A DNA stretch of 64,000 nt from Fagopyrum homotropicum (lineage: Eukaryota > Streptophyta > Magnoliopsida > Caryophyllales > Polygonaceae), in the NCBI GenBank assembly GCA_033239125.1, contig BSWB01000002.1, positions 5,551,001 through 5,615,000 of the forward strand, in the 5' to 3' direction. Below are positions 23,200 through 35,559 of this stretch, piece by piece. The notes beneath the pieces were generated by a model, which did not search any database, had not been told where the DNA came from, and saw only the letters and a list, made by a program, of their open reading frames with translations. The translations under genes were made by a program, and so were the position numbers. Every line of letters begins with the position of its first letter. The stretch's first letter is position 1.

Positions 23200-24719
23200 T
23201 TCTCTGATTTCACCAGGATTGATTATGAGGGCAAATGATTTCTTTGATGTTGATTGATTATTATTTCTCACACATTTTAACTAGCAAATAAGGAAGTTAG
23301 TTTCGGATATTAATGTGATATTAATGTTAGTATCACAAAGAAACAGTAACATTTATTTTCATACATGTACATTAATGGCCTGTTTGGTATGAAAAAGAGA
23401 GGACGAGAATGGTTTTATTTCGCCCATCCCAATAACATGTATTTATTTTGAGAGGGGAAATGATTGATTTCCTTCCCCTCCTTAATGGGTTAATCTGATT
23501 TGTTTTCTTAAATAAAATTACTTGGAAATCAGATTAATCCATTAGACTAACCGCATCTCACTCTATCTATAATGCTATTGATGTATTTGCGTATATACTC
23601 AGTCTATATACTTTTTGTTGTATTCCATTTTGTGTATAATCTTATTTTAAGCTTACTTTCTCTTTTTTTTCATAAAATATTTGGAAAAAAAATAAATTAC
23701 AAAAATATATTATTGGTTTATTTGTGAACAAGTAGGACCCACTTTATTTTGCACTCTTGGAGGATGACGTCTATATTTGAACGGAGTAAATTTTTCTTTA
23801 TTTACACGGAGAAAATACATGAGATGTAGGAATTTGTTTTAAAAAGGAGGGTAAAATTTAACCCTTTTCACATGAAGATAGTTTTAAGGATAGAAAAGGA
23901 TTTTCATGGGTTAATCTGATTTGTTTCCTTTTATATCCTCAACTGGAGGCATTTAATTATATTGACCGTTAAATTTTATGGTATGGTTTCAAATCTTGAT
24001 TTTTTTGGAAGAAAGGGGAAAGAAAGAGAGAATGTTTTTACACCTTCCAGTTCTCGGTATTTAGTACTCTTTCCATTTTACAATATTTTTTACCTAAAAT
24101 TTTTCACAAATATTAAGACACATTAAAATAAAAACTACAAAAGAAGAAAAAAGGAGATAATTATTATTTTCCACCCATAAATTATACAAGAAACAAAAGA
24201 AAGTAATGAATATAAATTCATTTTTCAAGAATAGTAAATACCTAATTTTTGATTTTAGAAAGTTTTGACATTAAATCAATGAACAATAATACTGAAAGAT
24301 ATAATATCTTTGAGACTATATGGACAATCATAATGAAAGGGGGTAGTATTAGACAAAAAATACACATATTTAGAAGAGAATATTGGTGAAACAAGACACC
24401 TTCTGTATTTTAAGACTAACTAGGTACCCTATTTTCTCAATTAAAAAATAAAGATAAATTTGAATAAACAATAGAAAAGAAGTTATAGTAATGATGTAAT
24501 ATTATTTATTAGTAACCACCAATTAGAGGAAAACGTTTGAAAAATTAAAACAAAACTCTATTTTGAAGATTTGTAGAATCTTCATCTTCATCTTCATCCT
24601 CATGTTACATATCTCCTTCTCTCATCTTCATCGTTTGAAAATAAATTTGAGTAGATTTGCATAATCTCTCTTCCCTCAAGTTCACCATTGTTACCGTTTG
24701 AAGCTTTCCCGATTGTATA
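23200..24719. other. Spacer upstream of the peptide gene
   Basis: This is the promoter side of the minus-strand peptide gene followed by AT-rich DNA. A phrase typical of plant MITE ends (taatggcctgtttggta) is at 23371 but has no partner. The block ggttaatctgatttgttt occurs twice (near 23489 and 23909). No gene recognised. Confidence 0.35.
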
Positions 24720-25431
24720 TGTTAAAACCATTGACTTGGATTGTGTAATGAGTCATTCAATAATGAATTTTCCTTCTAAGTGTATTCTCCCCTGCACCGG
24801 GAAAATCCAAATACCTTAGTGGGATAAAACGCTACACGTTACAACTACTAAGTAAGAGACTTACTTGTCTTACTTTGTAGAAAGAGTATTTCTAGGTTTT
24901 GCCAATACAAAACCAAACTAAGATGGATGCATATCCTTTGTCAATACAAAGGAACTATACTAGTCTTTCGAGTTTTGCAAACAAGCTTATAAGAAGGCCT
25001 ATCCAATGTCAATACAATGGAACTAAAAACTTTATTGTTGCAAAAACGAATGAATGATCAAGTGCAAATAACTCTCCCTTTTATAGGCATAGGGGGGCAC
25101 GGTTTTGGGGAGTTATAAGCGGTTAAAATCGATTATGAAAGTTACGCGGAAGTTATTTGGAAGATGGGCCTTGAAGCCCTAGAAAGCCCGAGGCCCAAGG
25201 CACACATAGGGAGCCCAAAACCGCTCCCTGGAGCTAGCTTAGAGCTAGCTCATTTTTCTTGGTCCAAACACTTTCAATGAGATTCATTCACTTTAATATA
25301 GCTAGGGTAAGCTCCAAGATCCATAAATATTCAATATCTTAGCTCAAGCTAGTGTAACTCATAAAGAAGCACACTAGCTGCTTAATTAAGCATTTGAGCT
25401 TGGATTGCTCCCAAATTTTAACTACATATTT

Positions 25432-25824
25432 TGTAAGATCCCAGGTTTTTGCCTTCACCGCCCCCGCGGTGAAGGGGAGCCGTAGGCGCGGCTCAAACTC
25501 GCTGCCGCGGTCGTGGCACGGCCCAGCCACATGTGCGGCTAGACCCAACCCGTCTACGAGCTGTTTTATCTTCGTCTTCTCCTATCTTTTTCCATCCATG
25601 GGTTTTTGGCCCGTCGTCCTTCTATCCTCCTAACCCTAGACGTCCCTTCCTTCTATCCTTCCAACCCTTCTCTATATATTCCCTCCTTTCCTCATTTTCC
25701 CCGTTTCTTGCTATCGTCTTCAAACCCTAGAGAGCTGCAGCCGTCCTTTGCCTCCTGCGACCTTGTTGAACGTGTAAGTTCTTCATCCTTTGTTCCTTCT
25801 AACCGGACTAGGATTCAGTTGAAT
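25432..25824 (+). repeat. Shortened 5' LTR of the first chromovirus
   Basis: It matches the 3' LTR from 32762 closely (including the gcggtgaagg motif and the ccctagagagctgcagccgt block) up to about 25798, then skips about 675 bp and matches only aaccggactaggattca (3' LTR near 33786). After that the sequence belongs to another LTR family. Confidence 0.85.
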
Positions 25825-26523
25825 ATCTTTTCTTCCTTCCAGAAATCCAGCCCAAAAAATAAGATATCTTCTTTCCATAATTAAAAGATCTCAGCCAAAA
25901 AATAAATCATCTCGCCGGCGACAGGGTGTCCACCTCTGTCGGGGCGCTCCTTAAAATCACCTCAGTCGAGGTGGTACTATAGCTGACCGAGGTGACTCTA
26001 AACTGAATGTGAAATCTCTCAAATCTTGAGAGTGCTTCCATTCCAATCTTGAGAGTTAGCCTGAGACTTGCCCGGTAAAGGTTGATTCTATCCACTTGGT
26101 TGGTGTGTTAGTTTGAGGTTTTAGTTCTTTACCTTAGTTCCTTGCGACTTGCCCGGTTATAGGAATTACGGTTTGGGATGGTGAGTAGTGAGACTTACCC
26201 GGTGATCTATTCCCATCTTAGAAACACCTTCCCTTTGCAAAATCTCAACTTTGTCCGCTATATCCTTAGATCTTGAGTTTGAAGCACAACTCGATGTCTT
26301 AATCTCTAGAATCCGCATTTTTCCTTATTTGACTTATATCATCTTTGATTGCTTTGGTTAACTACCTTATTTGACAACCAATTCTGTGTTTGGTTTCGCC
26401 TAAGTCCCTCTGTTCGACCCTTGAAATTTCTTGCTTTTATTACAATTGACCCGTACAATGCGCGTTCGCATCCTTGTTTAAGCATATTTCATCGGTTATA
26501 AATTTAAAGCTTGCACACACCTT
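25825..26523 (+). repeat. Athila-type LTR fragment fused behind the 5' LTR
   Basis: The end of this block (ccctctgttcgaccctt, cccgtacaatgcgcgttcgc, ataaatttaaagctt, gcacacac) matches in order the minus strand of the Athila 5' LTR at about 62640-62770. It replaces the expected LTR end, primer-binding site and leader of the chromovirus. Imperfect actgacccggt-like phrases repeat inside. Confidence 0.7.
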
Positions 26524-27441
26524 TTGGAGCAAACAACTCGTACTAAAGCTACATCTGCTATGGGGCGAGGAAAGGGTCGAACACCTCTTCCACCTCCCGT
26601 TCGTGGACGAGAACGTACAGAAGGACCTCCACTAGCTAGAGGTCGGGGCCAAGCCTCAGTTGCTGATCCGCCTATCGCTGAGGCGTTCGTTGAAGATGTT
26701 GCTGAGAGAGGTGTTCCCGAAGCAGGGAATATGACTATCGAGAAGTCCGGAGCACAAAGAGCACAAACGATCGAGTCCGGTCAAGTGACCATCGGAGCAT
26801 CTGTATATCGCGATTACGTGCAAAGAGTTGAAGAAGCTATCAAGACTGGAGGACCTGCACCAGCACCGCCAGTACCCGTGAGAGTAGTTGAGAACGTCAA
26901 AGCTCAAGATGGAGCAAGTTTGGAAGTTGAGCTTTGGCTAGACCACATGGATTCATCGTTAGAGTCAATAAGAAGTATGCTCAGGAAGCGACCGAATTTC
27001 AGGAGAGATCTTCAGACAGAAGGCCTTACGAAGAGACAGAAGACTAGATCAACCAGTGTTGGAGCTGGATCATCAGGATTCGAGCATGTTCAGATGATAG
27101 GTCACTTTGGGATCCGGCAGATGATACGGAGTTCAAGTAGAGGACGACAATGTCATAACTGCGGAGGTGTCGGACACATCCGAGTAGATTGTGAGAAGCC
27201 TGCAGTGACTTGCTTTTCTTGTGGCATGTCTAGACATAGAGCTGCGTTCTGCTGTCAGAGCAGAAGACGAGGAGGTGGTACGCCTGACACCAGAGATGCA
27301 TCAACTAGAGTGTATGAGTTAAGGAGTGTTGTAGAGCCGACAGCGCCAGCGACCACATATACCATTCATATTAATGGTTTTCCGTTAGAATTCTTTTCGA
27401 TACCGGTGCTACATATTCTTTTATATCTGATGCTTGCGTAG
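26524..27441 (+). pseudogene. Chromovirus gag with two zinc knuckles, shortened
   Basis: The frame opens with a basic, Arg/Gly/Pro-rich start, then a remnant of the capsid region (VELWLDHMDSSLESI) that is far shorter than a normal gag, then two CCHC knuckles (CHNCGGVGHIRVDC at about 213-226 and CFSCGMSRHRAAFC at about 235-248). The protease beginning follows, but a frameshift near its DTGAT motif ends the frame. The first codon of the open frame is not a convincing start; the real one may be ATG at 26560. Confidence 0.7.
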
Positions 27442-27740
27442 ATAGTTTGACCTTAGTTACTGTAGAAGGTAGACCCTTCTTCATAGAATTACCTGATGGG
27501 GGTAAGTTTTGAGGTACACGAGAGATTCGCGATTGCCCAGTTAGATTGGGAGATCGCGATTGGCCAACTGACTTCTTTGTCATGTACGTAGTACATGAAG
27601 AAGTTATTCCGGGTATGGATTGGATGGATCGACAACGAGCAGTTTTGGACATCGGCAAGAGGACTGTGACAGTAACTACAAGATGCACGCCATGTTGAGA
27701 TCTTCCGAGGATGGGATCTCGGGAAGACTGGTACAATCAT
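27380..27740 (+). pseudogene. Broken chromovirus protease
   Basis: Short + strand stretches read as a retroviral-type aspartic protease (FDTGATYSFISDAC near 27403, VPGMDWMDRQRAVLD near 27608) across several frames and stops. It bridges gag and RT. Confidence 0.6.
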
Positions 27741-27747
27741 CAGTGCA

Positions 27748-28977
27748 GTGCGAGCTGCGAGACTTATCAGTCAAGGTTGCGGGACTTTTTGGTGCTATGC
27801 CATGAAGGATAGTACGAGTCTGGCTTTGGAGGAAATCCCGGTAGCTTGCGAGTTCACCGACGTCTTTGGAGAGCCATCAGGTTTACCTCCACAAAGGAGT
27901 GTAGACTTTGGCATCGAGCTAGAGCCCGGTACGAGACCGATCTCTAAAGCTCCTTATCGTATGATGCCTATCGAGATTCTTGAGTTGAAGAAGCAGCTCG
28001 AGGAGTTAGCAGAGAAGGGCTTCATCCGCCCTAGTGTATCTCCTTGGGGTGCACTAGTTCTCTTCGTCAGGAAGAAAGATGGGTCAATGAGGTTATGTAT
28101 CGACTACCGAGAGTTGAACAAGGTGACGATCAAGAACAAGTACCCATTGCCCCGTATCAACGACCTTTTGGATCAGCTACATGGAGCTTCAGTATTTTCT
28201 AGGATCGATATGAGATCTGGATATCACCAATTGAGGGTGAGAGAGCAGGACGTGGCTAAGACAGCATTTGGGACAAGATATGGACACTACGAGTTTGTAG
28301 TGATGTCATTCGGGCTTACAAACGCGCCCACAATCTTTATGGAGTTGATGAACAACATCTTCATCGACTTCCTAGACCAGTTTGTAGTTGTCTTCATCGA
28401 CGACATTCTGGTTTACTCTCGTAGTAAAGAGGAGCACGCTGGACACTTGAGGATTGTCCTTCAGGTCTTACAGGACAGAGAGCTTTACGCCAAGCTCTCT
28501 AAGTGCGAGTTTTGGATGTCCGAGGTAGCATTCCTTAGTCACATTGTTTCAACTGAAGGGATCAAGGTAGATCCGGCGAGTATCGAGTCAGTAGCATCTT
28601 GGCCGCCACCTAAAAACGTCAAGGAGGTACGCAGCTTCTTAGGATTGACGGGCTACTACCGACGTTTTGTTGAGGGCTTTTCTGTTATCGCCCAACCGCT
28701 CACTTCCTTGTTGTGGAAGTCTACGAGATGCATATAATCCGAGTCGTGCCTATAGAGCTTGGAGGAGCTGAAGAAGAGGTTGACCTCTGCTTCTATCCTA
28801 GCTCAGCCAGAGGGCATTGAGGATTTTGTAGTTTACAACGATGCATCCAAGCTGGGCTTGGGATGTATTTTGACGCAGAGGGGTAAGGTGATTGCTTACG
28901 CGTCTCGACAACTCAAGACGTACGAAGAGAATTACCCTACCCATGATCTGGAGTTGGCTGATATGGTTCACGCTTGA
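27748..28977 (+). pseudogene. Chromovirus reverse transcriptase and start of RNase H
   Basis: 27748-28737 is a nearly complete RT: DVFGEPSGLPPQRSVDF, LCIDYRELNKVTIKNKYPLP, SRIDMRSGYHQLRV, GHYEFVVMSFGLTNAP and the active-site FIDD (a Tyr-to-Phe variant of YIDD/YVDD), ending in the thumb (VRSFLGLTGYYRRF). A stop (TAA at 28736) separates it from RNase H at 28759-28977 (DASKLGLGCILTQ, ASRQLKTYEENYPTHDLEL). The RNase H is cut further on by the solo LTR at 29050. Confidence 0.85.
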
Positions 28978-29049
28978 AGATTTGGAGGCATTATTTGTAC
29001 GGAGCTACGTGTCAGATATTCACAGACCATAAGAGTCTGAAGCACATAT

Positions 29050-31047
29050 TGTAACACCCCAAATCCGCGAGAATTGGAGTGCCACATTGGGCTAGGATCT
29101 CACAATGGATCCTGACCCTAGCCTGACAACAAGTTCACTGGATCTTACAACAAGACACATGTATATTAAAACCAAATACATAAAACTGTATAAGATACAT
29201 CAAAAGGGTTTATAACATACAAGCCGAGTACAAAAAAACATCCATAAACAACAACCACAAAAGACATCCCATATCCCACGCAATCCTAATGTACAAAATT
29301 CCTCGGTTGGTCACCACATCTGGCTCACTCTGCAGTCTTCCTAACCTACAGGTCATCTACAACACGGTATGAAACCGTTAGCTACAGTAATGAATAAGTA
29401 TGAAGGTAATAGCACATACAGACATCAACAACTCATACATGCAATGCCACACACAGTCATTTATTATCTTTCAATTACTAATTCTACCCTCGAGCGGAGG
29501 CATATGTGGTCACGACCCGTTATAATATACTTGGGCCATTTAATGTAATAAATGGTCATCCTAGTCCGGTTTAGGTTATAAATGCACAATCATATGAACA
29601 CACACAACCATCACAATCACACAAGCCCACAACTGAACGCTAACTAAGTCCTATGGACTTACCTGATATACTCGTAACTGTACCACGTCACAGCTTCCCC
29701 TTGGGAAAGTAATCAACGCCTGCAATAACAAGGCACACACAATCACATACTGCAAAGGTTAGGAGACTCGTCTCACTAACCACAACCAACCTATATCTCA
29801 AATCTAAACCTCAGATCCTCAACACTTTCATAAATGCCTAAGGCATATCCTCAACATAACATCTCATCATACTCGTACACATACTAAACCTTAAAGCCAT
29901 AACCGATATCCATAAAATCATCATGATCCTCAACTCATTCTGACACCTAGCATGCATCTAATCTGTATTCCTCAATCTCAAATTTAATCCTAATTTAATT
30001 AATTAATCTTTAATTAGTTAATTAAATTTCACCAGAATAACGTTTTGCCCGCATGCCATTTCTAAACCCACCTGTCATCAGATTTCATCAAACAAACAAC
30101 CCATAAACACTAGAATAAAATAATGATCATAATGGAATTTCTAATTATCCATTTTGAAAAGCCTAAGGTCAATTTAGGTCAAATCGCAGTACGAAAAACA
30201 AATAAATTCATAACTTATTCGTTACTAATCCGATTGACGATCTGAAAGAAGATTCATAATCACAACGACGCAGGATACGCACGTACAATATCAAATTCAC
30301 CGGAATCTAAGCGACGGAACTGTCCTGGTGACATATATGCTCGACCAGGTCTTCATCTGCTCGGAAATGCAAAAACTCGGTACCAATATGAAGAGAATGA
30401 AGAGAGGAATCCAAAAACTCAAACGGAATTGAAATCGGATTAGAAACGGAGAGTAGATCTGAGTTTGAAGTTTGAGAGAAATCAGAGCTTTTACGAGTAA
30501 ACATGAAAGGAAATGAATTAATAAACAATTTTCCGCTATTTATAGTGAAGTCGAAAATTATCCTTTAGCGAAGTCGATAATTATCCTTTAACCGATCCAA
30601 TGGCGGGTTGAACCCCCTTCTCCAAACTTCTCGAAATTTGAATAATAGATCTTGAATATTGTAGGGATAATTATTCTACAATTGCCTCGGAAAACGTGTA
30701 TTCCTAAGCCGTCTTTCTTAGCCGTTAAAAAACGAAATAGCGACTCTTTTGTCCATTTTGCCTTTCCATGTTATTTCATATCTAGGACATGTCCGATGTC
30801 CTGGTCATTTCTCTCAACTGCATTTTTTTTAATTGGAGCTCCCAAATACTCCAAATAATACCGGAGGGTAAAAATAATTGTCCGGGGAAAAAAATGAAAA
30901 TTTCACCATAAGCCCAAAATTACTCCAGGAACATAACGGTGGGACTTATACTCAACACTTACGCAATCTTCGCGAGTTATATGTCAATTACTATCACTGA
31001 TTAAGTTAATCAACATTAATTAGAATTCGGAAATCCTAGCTATTACA
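29050..31047 (-). mobile_element. Solo LTR (second chromovirus family)
   Basis: The 1998-bp block starts TGTAACACCCC and ends CTATTACA on the + strand, flanked by the perfect duplication CATAT (29045-29049, 31048-31052). It is clearly related to the 2128-bp LTRs at 51881 and 58979 but more diverged. The LTR orientation is minus, with TATA (ctataaatag) at 30545-30536. No internal region remains, so unequal recombination between its two LTRs is the likely origin. It interrupts RNase H coding, which resumes after it. Confidence 0.92.
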
Positions 31048-31052
31048 CATAT

Positions 31053-31600
31053 TCACTCAGCGGGAGTTGAATAACCGCCAACGCAGATGGTTGGAGTTGA
31101 TCAAGGATTTTGATCTTGAGATCTTATACCACCCGGGAAAAACTAATGTGGTAGCAGATGCCCTTAGTAGGAAGACTCCTTGAGAGATAGCGATTACTAG
31201 GTTGAAAGCTCAGCCACAGTTGGAGCGAGACCTTGCATGGCTAGAGATGGATATCCACTTTCCGGATTCCGACAGCCAGTTGTCCACCTTGGAGATAGCA
31301 CCTGATCTGTGGGGCGAAACCCGATAGAAGCAGGAAAGTTGCCATGCTTTGACACAGATCTGAGACCGGATGTCTCGAGGAGAGGCATCGTAGTTTGCAG
31401 TTGGTGCTGATGGAGTTCTGAGACGTCAGGAGCGTGTTTGTGTGCCTTCAGATCGAGAGTTAAGACAGAGGATCCTTCAGGAAGCTCATTCTTTACCTTA
31501 TTTTGTACACCCTGGTGCAAGTAAGATGTATCAGGATATCAGACGCTCATTACCGGTTTCAAACCGAGTCGAGGCTTTGATGCTATCTGGGTCATAGTAG
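31053..31600 (+). pseudogene. End of RNase H and start of integrase
   Basis: The frame resumes after the solo LTR with RRWLELIKDFDLEILYHPGK and VVADALSRK, then a degraded stretch and the integrase zinc region (DRELRQRILQEAH, HPGASKMYQD). The segment between the zinc motif and the catalytic core is deleted near 31555. Confidence 0.7.
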
Positions 31601-31605
31601 ATCGA

Positions 31606-32055
31606 TTGACGAAGACCACGCGTTTCATTCCGATCAAGGAAACGTGGCCGGTGAGTCAATTGGCAGAGGAGTTCACAAGACAGATAGTGAGACTTCATGG
31701 AGCACCTAGGACTATAGTCTCTGATAGAGACGGACGGTTCACGTCGAGGTTTTGGCAGCAGGTTCATGCCGCCCTAGGTACGAGTCTTCAATTCACAACT
31801 GCTTATCATCCTAAGACCGATGGTCAGTCCGAGCGGACCATCCAGACTCCGGAGGACATGTTGAGAGCCTGTGTGTTGGACTGGGGACAAGTGTGGCCAG
31901 ATCACCTTCCCTTAGTGAAGTTTTCGTACAACAACAATTGGCACGCATCGATCAGGATGACTCCTTATGAGGCTTTTTACGGACAGAGATGTCGTACATC
32001 GTTATGTTGGGATGAGCCTAGTAGTGCTACCGGAGTAGCACCTGCGCAGATATAA
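31606..32055 (+). pseudogene. Chromovirus integrase core
   Basis: 150 codons carry the second half of the DDE core: the IVSDRDGRFTSRFWQ block with an Asp, TAYHPKTDGQSERTIQT with the Glu, and YNNNWHASIRMTPYEAFYG. The first catalytic Asp block is missing, so it cannot be active. Confidence 0.85.
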
Positions 32056-32061
32056 GATGAC

Positions 32062-32646
32062 ATGGCTCGTGTAGCAGTAATCCGCGAGCGGATGTTAGCA
32101 ATGCAGAGTCGACAGAAGTCTTATGCAGATAAGAGGCGAAGACCTCTAGAGTTCAGAGTTGGAGCTCAGGTTTGGTTGAGAGTATCCTCGACACGAGGCG
32201 TTAGACGTTTCGGTGTCAAGGGGAAGCTGAGTTACAAATACGTCGGATCGTTCGAGATTCTTGAGCAAGTTGGAGAGGCAGGATACCGTCTGGTTTTGTC
32301 ACCTAGACTCGAGGGTGTTCACCCCGTCTTCCATGTGTCTCAGTTACGGGAGTACATACCGGACCCGAGACACACCTTCAGTCATGAGGATCTAGTGATC
32401 GAGCCAGACCACACGTTTGTCGAGCACCCGATGGCTGTTTTAGAGCGTTGTACGAGAAGCTTGCGTTCGAAGGACATACCAATAATGAAGATTCAGTGGT
32501 CGATGCGAGGAACTGATGAGGTGACTTGGGAGACAGAGGATAGTATACAGAGGAAGTATCCGGAGTTTTGCGCTGGGATGGATGCACCTTTAGCATTGTC
32601 AGTTGGTTGGTTTTTCTCTTGTTGCTTTGCGTACGCTTTTGTGTGA
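32062..32646 (+). pseudogene. Integrase C-terminus with chromodomain-like tail
   Basis: Readable motifs are QKSYADKRRRPLEF, VWLRVSS, GKLSYKYVGSFEILEQVG, GVHPVFHVSQLREYIPDP and at the end a chromodomain-like block (IMKIQWSMRGTDEVTWETED). This tail is the mark of the chromovirus lineage and is thought to steer integration to heterochromatin. A stop separates it from the integrase core. Confidence 0.8.
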
Positions 32647-32761
32647 TGTTTTGAGTTACGTGCCCCGAGTGGGAATATATGAGTTCAGTTATGTTTTTGT
32701 GTGTTGTTGTCGTTGGGCTTTTGCAAGTTTCGGGACAAAACTTCTTTTTAGGAGGATCTGA

Positions 32762-34437
32762 TGTAAGATCCCAGGTTTTTGCCTTCACCGCCCCCGCGGT
32801 GAAGGGGAGCCGCAGACGCGGCTCAACCTCGCTGCCGCGGTCGCGGCACGGCCCAGCCCGTCTACGGGTTATTTTATCTTCGTCTTCTCCTATCTTTTTC
32901 CATCCATGGGCTTTTGGCCCGTCTTCCTTCTATCCTCCTAACCCTGGGCGTCCCTTCCTTCTATCCTTCCAACGCTTCTCTATATATTCCCTCCTTTCCT
33001 CATTTTTCCCGTTTCTTGCTATTGTCTTCAAACCCTAGAGAGCTGCAGCCGTCCTTTTCCTCCTGCGACCTTGTTGAACGTGTAAGTTCTTCATCCTTTG
33101 TTCCTTCTTACGTTCTTGTACTACATCATGATTTCTTCATTTCGTTTTCGTCTATTTCTCTCCTTTTCGTCTTCTCCAAGAATCAAGTTTGAACCTTGAT
33201 TCTTGTTGGCTTCTCTTTGTTGATGTATCGTTGTTCTCATGCTCTTTGGAGTTGAGTCTTGACGTGTTGGAGCCAAAGGTTCGAGCTTTGGTTGCCTTAC
33301 TGCGAGTTCTGTCGAAGAAGAAAGCCGACAGCGCTTTCTGACACGCAGCCGCCCCTGCGCCTGCACCTACCCGCCCCTATGCTAGACCAGCCGCCCCTGC
33401 GGTTTCCTTTGTAGTAACTCCCGTTCTTGTGAGTTACTTCCTTCCTTGCTTTCCTCGTTCCTTTCCTTACATCTTTTGGATGTTGTTGATCTCCTGTGAG
33501 TGCTGTAAGACTAGGGTTGAGCCCTTAGCATGCGTAGATCTCTTAGAGATCTTTGAGACTAGAAGTTATAGACTTCTAGCAACCGTTTCGTTCCTGATCC
33601 GTGGTACTTGCTCGTACAGGCTTCCCTTGCTCCTTTCCCGAGGGAAACTGAGCTTTCTTGAGTTGTTATTCTTGAGCTTTGAGTTACCTTCGTGTGAGGT
33701 AAGTCCCTTGGACTTACTTAGCTTCATTCCGCGTATTGATTTGAGTGTTTTGGCTTGTTTGTGTTGTTTATTATATTATAACGGATAACCGGACTAGGAT
33801 TCACCCATTTAACCTTAATTGGCCCAAGTGTATTATAACCGGGCGGTGACCGCTTGTCTAGTTCAGTATTTGGGACTCTGGAAAGTACTCTTGCGACTCA
33901 GACCCGTAGGTAACGAATAGTACTGATCTATTCCTATTGGTAGACGGAAGCGGAGGCGAGTTTCTAAAGGATTCTCGTATGACAAAAGAAGTTGAATTAG
34001 TAATGGATAACTTAATGAAAGATAATAACCGGTTGTGTGCAAGCATGCTATGTGTTTTCGTTACCTTATGTGTGTTTCACCTTTACGCTATTGCTTATAC
34101 CTAGAATTTTAGCTAACGGTTTATACCGTCGTTGTAGATGTTCCGCAGGTTCAGGATATTGTTGAGTGATCCGGATGGTGTGGTCAACCAGGGTTCCCGT
34201 ACATTATAGGACGGGATCGGGTTTATGTTTCTTTTGTTGTTTCCTTTTTGTTTTGAACTCGGTTGTGAGTCTTTTCCGCTTTGTTTTGTTTAAAGCTTTG
34301 GTTTTATATTGAGTTTTGGTTTTCATTCGTCTGTGCCTTGTTGTAAGATCCGTTTGTTGTTGCTACTCTGAGGGTCGGGACCCATTGTGCGGTCCTAGCC
34401 CGTAGCGCTTCGAGTTCCCAGAACTTGGGGTGTTACA
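32762..34437 (+). repeat. 3' LTR of the first chromovirus
   Basis: 1676 bp from TGTAAGATCC to GGTGTTACA, preceded by a purine tract (aggaggatctga). Open frames inside it have no domain and recur only because the LTR is repeated. Confidence 0.9.
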
Positions 34438-34713
34438 TATTCTTTAGCCCATATAAGGCTTAAGAACCAAAGGTGTGCCGACAAAATGTGGCTAAAAGCC
34501 CCAAACGTTCACCTTCTAAAATATGACACAAGTTGACCTTGTCGTGAATCACCTTGCTTTGATTCGACTCTCCTTACAATACTAGTTGCTCTTAGTGCCG
34601 ATCACTTGGTTTGACTCCCGCAACCCGGACCATAGTGACACGAACAACTCATTGCACCTTGTCTCAAGACAAGCTCAACGGTTACAATGAAGACTTAGCC
34701 TAAATCTCCAACA
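34438..34713 (-). repeat. First part of the copia 3' LTR
   Basis: On the minus strand it starts TGTTGGAGATTTAGG next to the polypurine tract at 34714-34725. It matches 35575-35853 closely and continues beyond the chromovirus at 25431. Confidence 0.85.
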
Positions 34714-35289
34714 TTCCTCCCCCATTTGAGCAAAGTCAAGAAAGTTTTAATAGACATACATCCAAACAAAATATCCGCATAATCATAAATGTTTTTCGAT
34801 TGAATTTATTGATTTAATATAATTACACATTCTGCACTAAAGAATTGTGGTGTCCTAATGGATTGAACCACTTAACTTGTTTAAGTACATGAAGGAAACA
34901 TACACGAAATTTACATTTTCTTTACAAATAAATGACACATTTATAGGCTATTGTGTCCTAATCCTCTATTGAACATATAGGCGAGTCGACCATCTACTCC
35001 CTTGAAGAAGCCTTGACACTTCACGTTCACGCAGCCGACTCTCTTTTGATCTTGCACCTATAATTGCAATTTTTCAAAAGAGTTGTTAAGAAATTACATA
35101 TTTCAAACTATACATATTATATAGGCACAGAGCATTACCTTGGATGGACATTTTATGCTCACAACTTCTTGGAATGGGCTTTCCTCATTGAAATCGGCTA
35201 AGGCATCAAGCCATAGGCGAATTGGGTGTCCCACGACAAGTCATTTTCAATTTAGGTCGTTAACTCCATCCTCTTGGCTGACTTTTGAA

Positions 35290-35559
35290 CTAAGTCCTTA
35301 GCCAACTCTTGGTTAAGTGATCGGCTAGATTATTGTGTGTTCTCACAAAATCGACCAATATTATACCGTGAGTTATGAGCTCTCTAACCGAGATATACCT
35401 CACACCAAGATGTCTTGATTTCCCATTATACGTTTGACTATAAGATTTAGCCAACGTAGCTGCACTATCACAATGAATTGAGATAGGAAAAACCGGTTTT
35501 GGCCATAGAAGAATTTTTAGAACCAAATTTCTTAGCCATTGAGCTTGGATTGCTCCCAA
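35290..35559 (-). pseudogene. Copia RNase H fragment
   Basis: The minus strand reads WLRNLVLKILLWPKP, ISIHCDSAATLAKS, NGKSRHLGVRY and NLADHLTKSWLRT, the end of a copia RNase H. It is fused on its 5' side to LTR sequence at the block gagcaatccaagctcaa, which looks like a microhomology deletion joint. Confidence 0.85.

Larger units (their letters stand above)
25432..34437 (+). mobile_element. Ty3/gypsy chromovirus (Tekay/Del-like), recombinant
   Basis: Ends are TGTAAGATCC and GGGTGTTACA. The 3' LTR is 32762-34437; the 5' LTR is shortened and fused to foreign LTR sequence. Order on + is gag, protease, RT, RNase H, integrase, chromodomain-like tail, the chromovirus order. Target duplication is tattt/tattc (25427-25431, 34438-34442), one base different. 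The empty site is still visible in the other copia LTR near 35570. A solo LTR of a related element sits in the RNase H region. Multiple breaks make it non-autonomous. Confidence 0.85.

Noticed and set aside
33429..33788. 119-codon open frame within the 3' LTR of the first chromovirus
   Set aside because: Lies in LTR sequence, has no domain, and the corresponding part is simply missing from the 5' LTR.
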